From Neoceratodus forsteri (lineage: Eukaryota; Chordata; Ceratodontiformes; Ceratodontidae), in NCBI GenBank assembly GCA_016271365.2, contig CM028129.1, positions 846,008,001 to 846,072,000 of the forward strand: DNA of 64,000 nt, written 5' to 3'. The position numbers and the translations under genes are program-made. The notes beneath the pieces are model-generated. The model worked only from the letters and a program-made list of their open reading frames with translations, was not told the origin of the DNA and searched no databases. Every line of letters begins with the position of its first letter. Within the stretch, counting starts at the first letter, position 1. Positions 1 through 9,703 of the stretch are shown here, one piece after another.

Positions 1-1299
1 ACCTAACCCCTGTAGTTGGCTCCCAGGCTCTAAATTCTTTATTAGGGAAGCATGAACCAAAGTTTGTTTACTGCGGAGTCAATGAGGCCAGATACCTTCG
101 TCCCTTCAATTTCCACATTTGTTAAATATTGTCCCCAGTTTGCAAGAACTAAATGTATTGCTTCTATTTTCTTCTTTGGGCAAAACCTAGCAATGTGACC
201 TTTGGCCCCTTAAGTGACATATAATATCATGGTTGTATGTTCGGTGGTTCGACCTCAGTGATGCTGGTAACTTGAGGTGCCGTGGTAGGACTTGGGAAAT
301 AGGTTTTACTATAGGTGGTGGACCTCTATAGTTGGAAGGTACTCTTGGTCTTTGAGGTCTAGCAGTCTAGTCTTCTGCCAGTCGTATAGCCCCATCAGCA
401 GTTTCTGGCCTATGTTCTTTTACCCACAACTGTACATCTTGGGGTAACACTCTAATAAATTGTTCTAAGATATACTTTCCATTATTTGTATCACAGTTCT
501 TGTATTAGGTTGTAACCATTTGTGACATAAGTCTTTTAATTGAATATAAACATCTTGAGGGGTATCTGAAGACTGATTTATATGCTCGAAACCTTTGTCT
601 GTATGTCTCAGAACAAATATCATATCTTTTAAGGATGGCTTGCTTAATGTAATCATAGTCATTGATATGCACAATATCCGAATGGCTATAAGCTAGTTGT
701 GCCTTACCAATCAAATTGGGTGCCAATCTAACAACCCACTGATCCGAGGCCCATGCACATCGGTGGCTACCCTCTCAAATGTCATGAGATATGCTTCAAT
801 ATCATCAGACTCAGTCATTTTACTAATTTGATATCTGTTTGGCCTACCATAGGTGTTGCAGGTGACCTTGTTGTTGCTCAAAGTTTGGATGGCTACGCGA
901 GGGTATCAGTCCATCTGGCAGCATTTTCTGTTCTCTCTCTCTCTCTCTCTCCTCTCAATCTCTTTCTCTCTCTCCTTCTCCATCTCGACTTGTCGTAAAC
1001 ACAACCAGCGAAGTAATTCCTGAGGGCTCTCGGGTGGCTCTTCTATCTTGGCTCTGGCTGCATGAGCACCCCCTTCAACAGGCTTGCGGTCCTCCATCCT
1101 AAAATTATCCTTGTCCACTTCCTTCTTGGCCACTTTTCTATGAACCACTGGGTCTAAACCAGTTAGCAGAGGCAAGCCCAACTCTTGCACGACAGACCTT
1201 GTGGCTATGACTGTTCGCTGTTCTGCCTTATCTGAGTGCATGCCATAGGAATCTGGGCGCAGATCCCATAGAAAACAGATCCCACTTCTGACACCAAAT
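1..1299 (-). pseudogene. Ty3/Gypsy gag and start of protease (SCAN-like capsid)
   Basis: Coding part of a left-pointing Gypsy element that leaves the window at base 1. Just inside the LTR, about 1,328-906 on the minus strand is open and ends in a run of Glu/Arg repeats encoded by a CT-rich microsatellite (about 931-974). At about 726-505 comes a capsid segment with the pattern GKAQLAY, YDYIKQAILKRY and YRQRFR, which resembles the SCAN-like capsid of Gmr1-type Gypsy elements, the family from which vertebrate SCAN domains were derived. Near 210-160 a zinc-knuckle end (GHIARFCPKKK) is readable, followed by a protease-like IDSA motif. Several stops and frameshifts break the frame, so it is a dead copy. 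A host SCAN gene is unlikely because the LTR and primer site are adjacent. Confidence 0.72.
1279..1296 (-). other. Gypsy primer-binding site, tRNA-Leu type
   Basis: On the minus strand the LTR end (CA) is followed by three spacer bases and then TGGTGTCAGAAGTGGGAT. This has the form of a retroelement primer site complementary to a tRNA-Leu 3' end. It fixes the element's direction (right to left) and the inner edge of the LTR. Confidence 0.65.
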
Positions 1300-1582
1300 T
1301 GTGAAGGTGTGGGAAAATTGAAGAGCACTCAGACAAATTGTGCAGAAAATAAGATAAGCAAAACAAACTTTTATTCTACACGAACTTAAACGACCTAGAA
1401 AATAAATAATATCTGATATATAGATCAGTTTCAGCAGCCGGACTAGGAGAAACTAATCCCAGGACAGGATGTTACCAGGTCAACATCCTAGGTGACTCTT
1501 CCCATCATTGTAGAGAGACAACCTTTATAGTTCTTTACAGTCATGTGATCCATAAATCCCACCCACATTATTGCATAGAACA
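1300..1582 (-). repeat. 5' LTR of the left-edge Gypsy element
   Basis: Inferred LTR of about 283 bp. Read on the minus strand it begins TGTTCTATGC and ends CACA, directly before the primer site. It carries a TATAAAGG box near 1,529-1,522 and an AATAAA-type polyadenylation signal near 1,375-1,370, in the order U3-R-U5. The partner LTR is outside the window, so the outer edge rests on the TG start alone. Confidence 0.55.
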
Positions 1583-3086
1583 CCTTTAGAAAGAAAAATA
1601 TGTAAATAGAGTTTATTTTTTAAATCTACATATTTAGATATGTTCTTGTCCTTTCTACCTTTTGAAAGGAGACTCTTATGTTGACTTTTCCTGATTCTGA
1701 AACAAAAGAAAAATACTGGAAACCCACCCCTTCCAAAATGGCATAAAAGCAGGGAGTGTTTGGCTGGCCAGCTCCTAGGAGGAGCCTCAAGGTAGCAGAG
1801 TCAGGAGACCTTGTTTGACCACGAAACAAAAGAACAAATAAAAAGGTAACTGTTTTATTTTAGCCACCTAGACATCTCTGTATGTGTTACGGCTTTGTTT
1901 TAATCTCTTAAAGAGAAGGCTCCATTTATAAGGGAATTCTCTGTCATGAATGCAGTGCGTTACGTCAAGGAATTACTGGCGCTCCGCACTGCGCTTAAAA
2001 TGAATTTTGTAGTTTAAAAGTGAATCCAGCATTTTGGATGCCAAACAGCCCTTGAACAATGAAACACTTCTAAAGTTTGGTTCTCCAAAGGTTCGCTACA
2101 TTTTTAAAGCGTAAGCAGTGCTAGTAGAGAGACACTCTGCAATAGAGGCTCTGCATTTTAAAAGGACACTGCGATTAAATTTAAACATTCTTTCAGCATT
2201 TTACACAAGATATCCAGTTTAACCCTTTTCTTTTAAGCTTTTTTAATGAAGGGCTTTCCTTAAACCTTTTCTTTTAGAGGGGAAGTTTAGCATGGACATA
2301 ACAGCGATGACGCTAAACAGACAGATAAGGACAACGACATACAAAATGGGTGGCCATCCCAACAAACAAGACTCAACACTATATATTTTGGACAAGACAA
2401 GACACAAATAGCGGTATGCCTTCTAAACTATCCCCAAATACATACCAATCAGATACTAAAGAAAAAGGGGGGGGCAATAGAAATCCAGAGACACAGTACC
2501 ACTGTCACAATCCCCCACATATAGTCTCCCCGGTTACCCCCACATTCTTAGTCCAGGCAAAACAGTTGAAAACATCAAATCAAGCCCTTGAAACCATTAA
2601 ATAACAATTATATTAAAAATGCCCTGATACATCATCTATTTCAGTAGAATTATGCTCAATAGTTCAGATTCTAGAACATCTGATTTAAGACTGGATAAGA
2701 TCTCTTTTTATCCCCAGTAGTCGGAAAAAATAAAAGCATTCCATATTGAGATGTCCTGTTCCAGTTGAGCCTTCTCTGCATTGCTTAGACATTCCAGCTG
2801 CATGTTGGCTATCCCCAAAGTAAAGTAAACTGTTGAACCCTAAGCCAAAAATAAAATTAAGTGGACTTGGGCCCAATTGACCCTTAAATGTTAGCTATAG
2901 TGTTCTTGCAAAACAGTCCCGCTCAAAATAATTACAGGGTAACCAGTATAAAAAAGCGGATCCGATCTCCAAGGTGTGGGGAGTGAAATAATTTTCGAGA
3001 AATTCAGACCCAATGGACATTTGTAAATCCTGCCAATCGATCACTCACTCTTATGTCAAGCTGAGGCCTCCTCTCACCTCTTCTCT
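1583..3086. other. No gene recognised
   Basis: AT-rich sequence upstream of the Gypsy LTR and downstream of the L1-like ORF1. The short open frames have no recognisable motifs. An L1 ORF2 would be expected left of 3,087, but I see no reverse transcriptase or endonuclease motif there. Confidence 0.5.
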
Positions 3087-3937
3087 TCAGGTCGCAGGCC
3101 TAAATAAAGCCGGAACCTCCCCTTGCAGGTCTTCCGCAGTGTCAGCCGCCGTCAAATACCTTTTATCTCCAGACTGTAACTTCACAGTCAGCATTGCTGG
3201 GTGTTGGATTCTGAATTTCACCTCCACAAGGTAAAGCTTTTTCTTGATATCTTTATACTCCTTCTGTTTTTCCTGAATCGAAGGTGTCAGGTCTTGAAAT
3301 AGCCAGATAGATGCCCCGTTCCATTGTAAATTTTTAACTGCTCTGGCTTTGTGAAGAACATGGGCCTTTTCTTTATAGTTTAGAAAGTGCATAATGAGGA
3401 CTCGAGGTCTAGCTCCAGGTGGGGGGATCTCTCTCAAAGAACGGTGTGCCCTCTCAATATTGTAGGACTCCCCAAAAGGTGTTGGGCTGAACAATTTCAT
3501 AAGAAGGTCCTGAATGAAGGTTACGCAGTCCGATCCTTCTGCCCACTCAGGAAGACCAGCTATGATCAAGTTGTTCCTCCAACTGCATGACTCCTGGTCC
3601 TCGATTTGATCTTCCACCTCCTAACTTGTTTTCTTAAGGTGACCAATTCATGGTCCATTGCCGTCATCTTCCTTTCCTGGGAGGCAACCCTGGCTTCCAC
3701 ATCCCCCATCCATTGTGATAAAGCATTCAGAGCCGGCTTTAAAGTGGAAAAGTTCGCCACTAGTCCCTGGAGTAAATGTTTTATTTCAGAAATGTCCTTT
3801 GAGGATGTTTGTCCTCCTCACTCTGCAGTCGGCTGGCACTCACTTTCCTCTGGTACAGGAGAATGAGGTTTCGAGTGCTTCACCGTCGGTGATCATGCGG
3901 CCAGAGGCTCGGGACTTCCACACTCCATCTCAGCCAT
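3087..3937 (-). pseudogene. LINE-1/Tx1-type ORF1 protein (L1 RNA-binding protein)
   Basis: ORF1 encodes the nucleic-acid chaperone that coats LINE RNA. Reading leftward: a probable start (MAEMECGS) at 3,937; a heptad-rich coiled-coil segment at about 3,760-3,600 (LKPALNALSQWMGDVEARV); then an RRM-like domain (NNLIIAGLPEWAEGSD, then IERAHRSL and RPRVLIMHFLNYKEKAHV); then the C-terminal domain (GASIWLFQDLTP, HPAMLTVKL). The IERAHR and RPRxxIxxFLNYKxK patterns are typical of L1/Tx1 ORF1. A frameshift near 3,600 joins the coiled coil to the RRM, and an early stop follows the start. No ORF2 follows, so the copy is internally truncated or rearranged. Confidence 0.8.
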
Positions 3938-4440
3938 GTTACTCAGCTTCTCGCGCCTTTGTGTAAGGTGGGTATCCTGCTTTGCTCTGTTCTCGCTGAT
4001 TGTACCAAAGTACGCTATACCTCTTCAGCCTACAAAACTCACTTTTGCAACTGAGACTACGAGGTCAAATATAGTTTTATTAACTGCTGAATTTGGCAAG
4101 GCCTGGGAGCAGCTTTCAGGACATCTTTTCCCTGCTAGCTCATCACGTGAGCTCCCGTAAACAGCTAGTTTGTATTTTGATAGTCACATTGCTAAAAAAG
4201 CAATAAGATACTCCCAGGGGTTGCATTATCCATATGTTAGTCATACTCTAAGGGCCGTCCCGGTGGCACTGAGGGTTGAGGCGCTGGACACTACACCTCA
4301 CGCTATGCTAGCGACTCAAGTTTGGGAGTGAGCTTGGGTGCTGGGGGTTAGCAGGGGTTGGGTGAGGATTGAGTGTGCACGAGCTGCAAGCATGCGCAGA
4401 ATCGTACGCATGCACAGTGTTGTGGTGCCGGCATGTTGCA
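3938..4440. other. No gene recognised; possible degraded SINE near 4,250
   Basis: Upstream flank of the L1-like ORF1. Around 4,250-4,340 a GC-rich stretch (GGTGGCACTGAGGGTTGAGGC) is weakly reminiscent of a tRNA A box, but no convincing B box follows, so I do not call a SINE. Confidence 0.4.
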
Positions 4441-5043
4441 AATGGCACAATGCCATTCTGTATTTTTGGCCCTCCCAAGTCATGATATTGCAACACTGGG
4501 AGCCCACCTCATTGTGTGAAATTGTTCTTTTGTCTGTAAATTATAAAACTGTCCCTCGTAGGTATCTTTGTGTCTGTGCCCCCTTCCCATGTTATTCCCA
4601 ATATGGGATGCCCAATCCCCATGTCGGCATTTCGTGTGGCACACTGGGAGCCCACCCCAGTGTGTGAAATTGTTCTTTTGTCTATAAATTAGAAAACAGC
4701 CCCTCGTAGGTATCTTTGTGTCTGGTGCCCCCTTCCCATGTTATGCCCAATACGGGATGCCCAATTCCCATGTCAGCATTCATGTAGCACACTAGAAGCC
4801 CACCCCAGTGTGCTGAAATGTTGTGCCCCTTTCCCAAGTCATGATATTGCAACACTGGGAGCCCATCCGAGTGTGTGAAATTGTTTTGTTGTCTAAAAAT
4901 TAGAAAACGGTCCCTCATTGGTATCTTTCTGTCTGGTGCCCCATTCCAACGTTATGCCCGACATGGGGTGCCCAATCCCCATGTTGGCATCCATGTTGCA
5001 TACTGGGAGCCCACTTCAGTGTGCTGAAATGTTTTGTTTCCAT
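4441..5043 (+). repeat. Tandem array, 148-bp unit
   Basis: The marker CTGGGAGCCCA (or a one-base variant) starts at 4,496, 4,644, 4,792, 4,855 and 5,003. The spacing is 148, 148, 63 and 148 bp, so one unit has lost about 85 bp. Units also share GTGTGTGAAATTGTT, a GGTATCTTTGTGTCTG stretch and an ATGCCCAATCCCCATG stretch. No protein-coding signal is seen. Confidence 0.85.
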
Positions 5044-5319
5044 TTCCTATGCTGCAAAATTGAAAATGGTCCTCGCTGTCCCTGTTGTTTCCTGTAAAGT
5101 AAAAATGGTCCTTGACATCACTGCAGTCTCCTTTCCTCCCACCCTCCCACTGTGCACCCATCTCCCACACACCTTCTTACCCCATACTTACCTCTGGAGG
5201 TCAGCGCTGTCATCTTCTCTGAACCAGGACACGTCTGGACTCTTCAAAGCCCAACCGTGAACTGAAGAATTAAAGGTAAGCATGTTATACAGCCATTCAA
5301 TGGGGTTTTCAACTTATGC

Positions 5320-6170
5320 TGATCTCTCAGCCATTTTTTGGAATTTTGGCCCCAAATTTTCAACATGGGCTTCTTGGGACCCCTCCTCATGAACACTGTC
5401 ACTTTCATTTTGTTTCTCGGTCCCAAAAGGTGATTTTGAATTCACTGCATGGAATCACCTTTCGGGACCAGTTTAGGAAATGACAGTGCCACTGTTCATG
5501 AGGTGAGTCCAAAACACCTATGTTGCAAATTTTGTGAAAAATTCTAAAAAATGACTGGTACATTTACGCGCATTGCACGGTTTCTATGCACGCCCAACAT
5601 CGCTAATTTTTCATATTTTCACTCCACATTTTTGACATTGCCATTTTTGCACACCTTCACAGCAGTACAGCTGTCATTTTCCACAACTGTCTGAAACATT
5701 TTTTTGCACCTGTGGTGCAGAATAGCGCATTTGCTCTGTGCAATCACCTTTCAGAAAATTAAACAAAATTACACTGCCACTGTTCATGAGGAAAGGTCCA
5801 ACAAAGGCCATGTTGAAAATTTGGTGAAACAATTCCAAAAATTGACTGCGCTATGAGTGTGCGCTGCGCAATTTCTATGCATGCTCCTAACATCGCTAAT
5901 TTTTAATATTTTCACTTCACATTTTTAACATAGCCATTTTTGCACACTTCTTTCACAACTGTACAGCTGTCATTTTCCACAACCTGCCTGAACTGGGTTT
6001 TCACACCTGTGGTGCAGAACAGCGCATTTGGTCTGTGCAATCACCTTTCAGGACAATTGAACAAAATTACACTGACACTGTTCATGAGGAGGGGTCCAAA
6101 AAAGGCCATGCTGAAAATCAGGTGCACCACTTGCAACATATGGCCAAGTTACATCTGAGCATTGAAGAAT
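5320..6170 (+). repeat. Tandem array, unit about 290-300 bp, with an inverted partial copy
   Basis: The marker ACTGTTCATGAGG occurs at 5,491, 5,779 and 6,077 (spacing 288 and 298 bp). Each is preceded by a TGTGCAATCACCTTTC-like stretch and followed by repeated CATCGCTAATTTTT and GTACAGCTGTCATTTTCC stretches. A partial copy at about 5,370-5,430 is in the opposite orientation (CTCATGAACACTGTCAC), giving an inverted junction at the left end. Confidence 0.8.
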
Positions 6171-7689
6171 TTCTATGTACATTTGTAACTTTCATCACTT
6201 GGTAGCGCTTCACAGCCTTATTGACTCTGGACAGCGTTTGTTGGTTTTTTTTTTGTTAGAGAAAGCCCATATTCTATAAGTGCCTGTAAATCATCAAGTG
6301 CCACTTACAAGTAAGTGCCAAGTCAGTAACAGAAACCTCTGCAGAGAGCCAGAAACTGATCCACACACCTGACCGTGACCCGCCCCCCCATGTTAGTCAC
6401 GCAGACAAGACTGTGCTACTGCTGCACATACAAAATAAAATACACTGGAGCTGAAAACCAGAACAAAACTAATTTTCTGCACCCCATCCTGACTGTGACC
6501 CCCCCGTCTTACTCACTCCCTCACCCAGTCACCAAACACTGCCACAGACAAGGCTGTACATTCATTCAATAATTTCAATTACATTTTGCTGCCTGCTTTG
6601 CTCCATCGCCGCCTGCTTACAGTTTCAGTAACATAACAAGACTAAGTCCAGCGCAATCTGGATTACAACAACATTCTGCTGCAACAAGTTCCATCGTGAC
6701 ACAGAAAAGTTTCAGAAGGAAACTTGCTTTCTTTTTGTTCAGACATTCATTCGAGCTCTGGCATTCCAATGCAACCCGCTCACGCTTACCTTGATTTGCA
6801 AGATGAGCTCATCTCAGGCCCCTCAGACTCCCACTGCCACACCAGATTACTCACACAGATGATCAGGTTCAATCAGTTGACTGCTGCTGGTCTCTCCAAG
6901 TATGTATTCTGGTCACAATCCCTCAGCTGCTGCAGGCAGCCAGTCATACGCGCTTGCTCGAACTACATCTGACAGGAAGGAAGGTGCTATATGGTGCTCC
7001 TGCTGACCTGCTTGCCAGCATTTTCACGTTCACAGCCCAACGCAGGTAGGCGCAGGCAGAAGTGTAAGTTGCAAATTGCTGTCCAGCTCGAGTAGCGCCA
7101 TGGTGGTACTGAAATGTCTGAATGCAATGTCACTCACAGAAAAATGGGACAAAAACAGGACAAGTAAGCAAAACCAGTACAAAAGTGACATTTTGGAAAA
7201 CTTGTGTGGACACCGGGACATGCTGACTAAAAACAGAACTGTCCCAGGAAAATCAGGATGGTTGGTAGCTTTATTGTTAAACCTGTCTAGAGAAAGGATT
7301 CTGCAGACATTTTCAGGTATCTTTTTCTACAGTTTTGTGAAAAATGTAACGCAAAAAAGTGTTTAGTAATCTATGAATAGTTGTATTTTTGTGTAGTTAG
7401 TTTTCTAACTACTGTGTTGAGTCAGATTGCATTTATACAGAGATTCATTACTTGCTGCAATTAGTGCATTCTTTGTTTTTATTACATTTTTAAAGTTTTG
7501 TCTTACAGAAACTGGACTTTTAGACTAAGAAAGATGTGTAACTACAGTTATTTAAATGTATACCAACACATAGATACTACAGCATGTGTTTGTGTGTGGA
7601 GGGGGGGCACATGATGCTTTCTCCCACTGTTTTGTATTCAAATGTAGTATTTGCAATGCTACCGTGTTTATTACAGACAAGGGTACTGA
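6171..7689. other. No gene recognised
   Basis: Mixed-composition sequence. At 6,360-6,560 two imperfect copies of a segment with GACCGTGACCC / GACTGTGACCC and ACAGACAAGGCTGT-like words suggest an old local duplication. Nothing else is recognised. Confidence 0.45.
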
Positions 7690-7965
7690 GGGCAGTCAAT
7701 GCTACTAAGGGAACTGGCTGAGGAGCTGGCAGGGCCACTTGTAGGCCTATTTAATAGTTCACTGGAGTCAGGTGTGGTACTGCAGCACTGGAAACAGCAC
7801 ATGTGGTGCCCCTCCACAAAAGCGGTCCCAGGGATGACTCAGACAATTACAGACCAGTCAGTCTGACCTCAATCATGTGCAAGCTCATGGAGACCATATT
7901 TAAGGAAAGGTTGGTAGAATATCTAAAGAACAGTATTGCAAGGAAGTCAGTTAGGTGGGTACCCT
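7690..7965 (+). pseudogene. CR1 LINE reverse transcriptase fragment
   Basis: This short piece matches the CR1 ORF2 segment at about 53,550-53,760. Shared motifs are ELAEELAGPL, LFNSSLESG, the VVPLHKSGP region and NYRPVSLTSIMCKLMETI. Only the part of the RT N-terminal to the catalytic aspartates is present, and one frameshift breaks it near 7,800. It is truncated at both sides. Confidence 0.8.
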
Positions 7966-8121
7966 TTTGTAAGTTGTTAGTTCCTCAATGTTTGTATTCA
8001 GGGCTGGTAATACAGATAACTTCAATTGGGCCATAACATTTTCAGCAAGCTAGCCACACCATAATTTTCATAAAAATGTAATTTTATTTGTATTTCATTG
8101 AACACAGCAATCCCATGATAT

Positions 8122-8156
8122 GCCCAACATTTCACCTAGACTTTGGGCTTCTTCAG
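8122..8156 (-). ncRNA. Hammerhead-ribozyme-like motif of PLE-A
   Basis: The minus strand reads CTGAAGA, a short possible stem, then GAAATGTTGGGC. CUGANGA plus GAAA is the conserved core of hammerhead ribozymes, which are known in PLE terminal repeats. A three-pair stem II (GCC/GGU) can be drawn. Whether it cleaves cannot be judged from sequence. Confidence 0.45.
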
Positions 8157-9366
8157 GGGCAAGGATCTATACAAATATATAAACAATACTATTTTAATAT
8201 TTACCATTTTATAATAATAAGCATCATTACTTTTTTATTTATAGGTATGGTATACCCCTTATCTAATCATCTGTTAACCTTAGCAGTATTAAGTCATAGA
8301 CAATTACTTTTCTTCTAAAAATAAAATATAATGAACTCTTTATATCTGGAGCACTATCCAATTCATGAAAGTCATCTGTCTTTCCAGTTTTGCAGCAATA
8401 AAGGATAGTTACTGTTACAACTGTTGTTAATAGATTCCTTAATACATTTGTAATTAATATTAGTTACCTCGTGTCCTCACTCAAGTAGTTGTTCAATTCA
8501 ATTTGTATGTGATATGAATGTTATTTCTTCATATCTAATAATATAATATTGGGCACAATAAGTTCATACATTTGTAACATTCATATTGTTATTTTTCTGA
8601 CTTTTCATTTCTTATTTCCATTTATTATACTTTAACAATTTAATAATGAGTTTTGCAGTGTTTCCTGTCAATTCATAGGGCCTACCTCAATATGTTTGCT
8701 CTGGTTACTGCCCCACATTTTTACTATGCAATTCCTGTATTCTTAAACATAGTTACTAACTAAATAAAAGCTGAAAGTTAATGCACTACTCTGTTACATA
8801 ATACTACAACATAATGTTAACCACCATGTAAATCATAGCACTCGATTACAATAGCTTGTCTGTTTTTTGAAAAAAAATTTCCCGTGAGTCCAAATGATTT
8901 TACCAGACCACATTTATATTTGCTTTCATTGTACATTTGTTATCATTTTAACAATATGTTCTTTTAACTACTAGTACAATATGACAAATTATTCTTAAAA
9001 CAGGTTTATCATTGTATATGTAGTCAAAACAAACTAATTAATTGTAACCTTACATGAACTATTTTTGTTTAATTCACATTCTAGACTGCTATTCTACGTG
9101 AGTTCAGAGTATCAAAATAATAAACTAGCATAAAACACAAACCAGTTCTCTTCATCATTCATACACAGTCTATCTTCTGTTACGTATAAGGTGAATATCC
9201 AGAACATTTCCCTCTTTTCCAGGGCTTTGTTCCAGTCTCCACCTCTGTAAGTTTTTTCTATTATATCTATGCCCCAGGACTTCAAAGAGGCTGCTGTATG
9301 ATTTGCATCAATAAAATGTATTGCTACTGAACTATTTTATGATTTAGTTCTAATTCTGCTTTTATG
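8157..9366 (-). other. AT-rich 3' region of PLE-A
   Basis: About 1.2 kb of strongly AT-rich sequence between the GIY-YIG domain and the hammerhead-like motif, in the expected position of the PLE 3' non-coding part. No other gene signal is seen. A separate insertion within it cannot be excluded. Confidence 0.4.
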
Positions 9367-9703
9367 TTAAGTTATTCTATTTTTCAGTGGATGAGTGGTC
9401 TTACCCATGTAATATTTTGAGCAGGGACAGGTTAAGAAATAAACCACATGGTGTGAGTCACAGGTTATGTGAGAGTTTATTTTATATTTTGCATTACCAT
9501 TTGTGTGAGATATTTCTATTTGTTGGGGGAAGTGTTGCTGCAATGGGCACATCTGCCACATGGTACCATTCCCTTTTCCAAGAGTCCCAGAAGTAACTGT
9601 TTACCAGGTCTTTTGTTTAATGGTTTCAGTTCTGAATTAACCAGTCTGTCCTTTATTGTTCTAGCCTTTTTGATGCAATTATCAGACTGTTTCTAAATTC
9701 TGG
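9367..9703 (-). pseudogene. PLE-A linker and GIY-YIG endonuclease domain
   Basis: C-terminal nuclease of a PLE protein, which nicks target DNA. The minus strand shows the linker (NLRNSLIIASKRLEQ), a Cys-containing segment (MWQMCPLQQH), then VVYFLTCPCSKYYMGKTT. VYFLTC corresponds to the GIY half and YYMGKT to the YIG half of the motif (YYVGKT in better-preserved copies), followed by the PLKNRI basic segment. The frame ends at 9,367 and the C-terminus is degraded. LINE-A separates this part from its RT. Confidence 0.82.

Noticed and set aside
505..726. Host SCAN zinc-finger gene
   Set aside because: An LTR and tRNA-Leu-type primer site adjoin it, and no C2H2 fingers are present.
4441..6170. 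CRISPR-like array
   Set aside because: Repeats are 148 and about 290 bp long, directly adjacent and without unique spacers, in a eukaryotic sequence.
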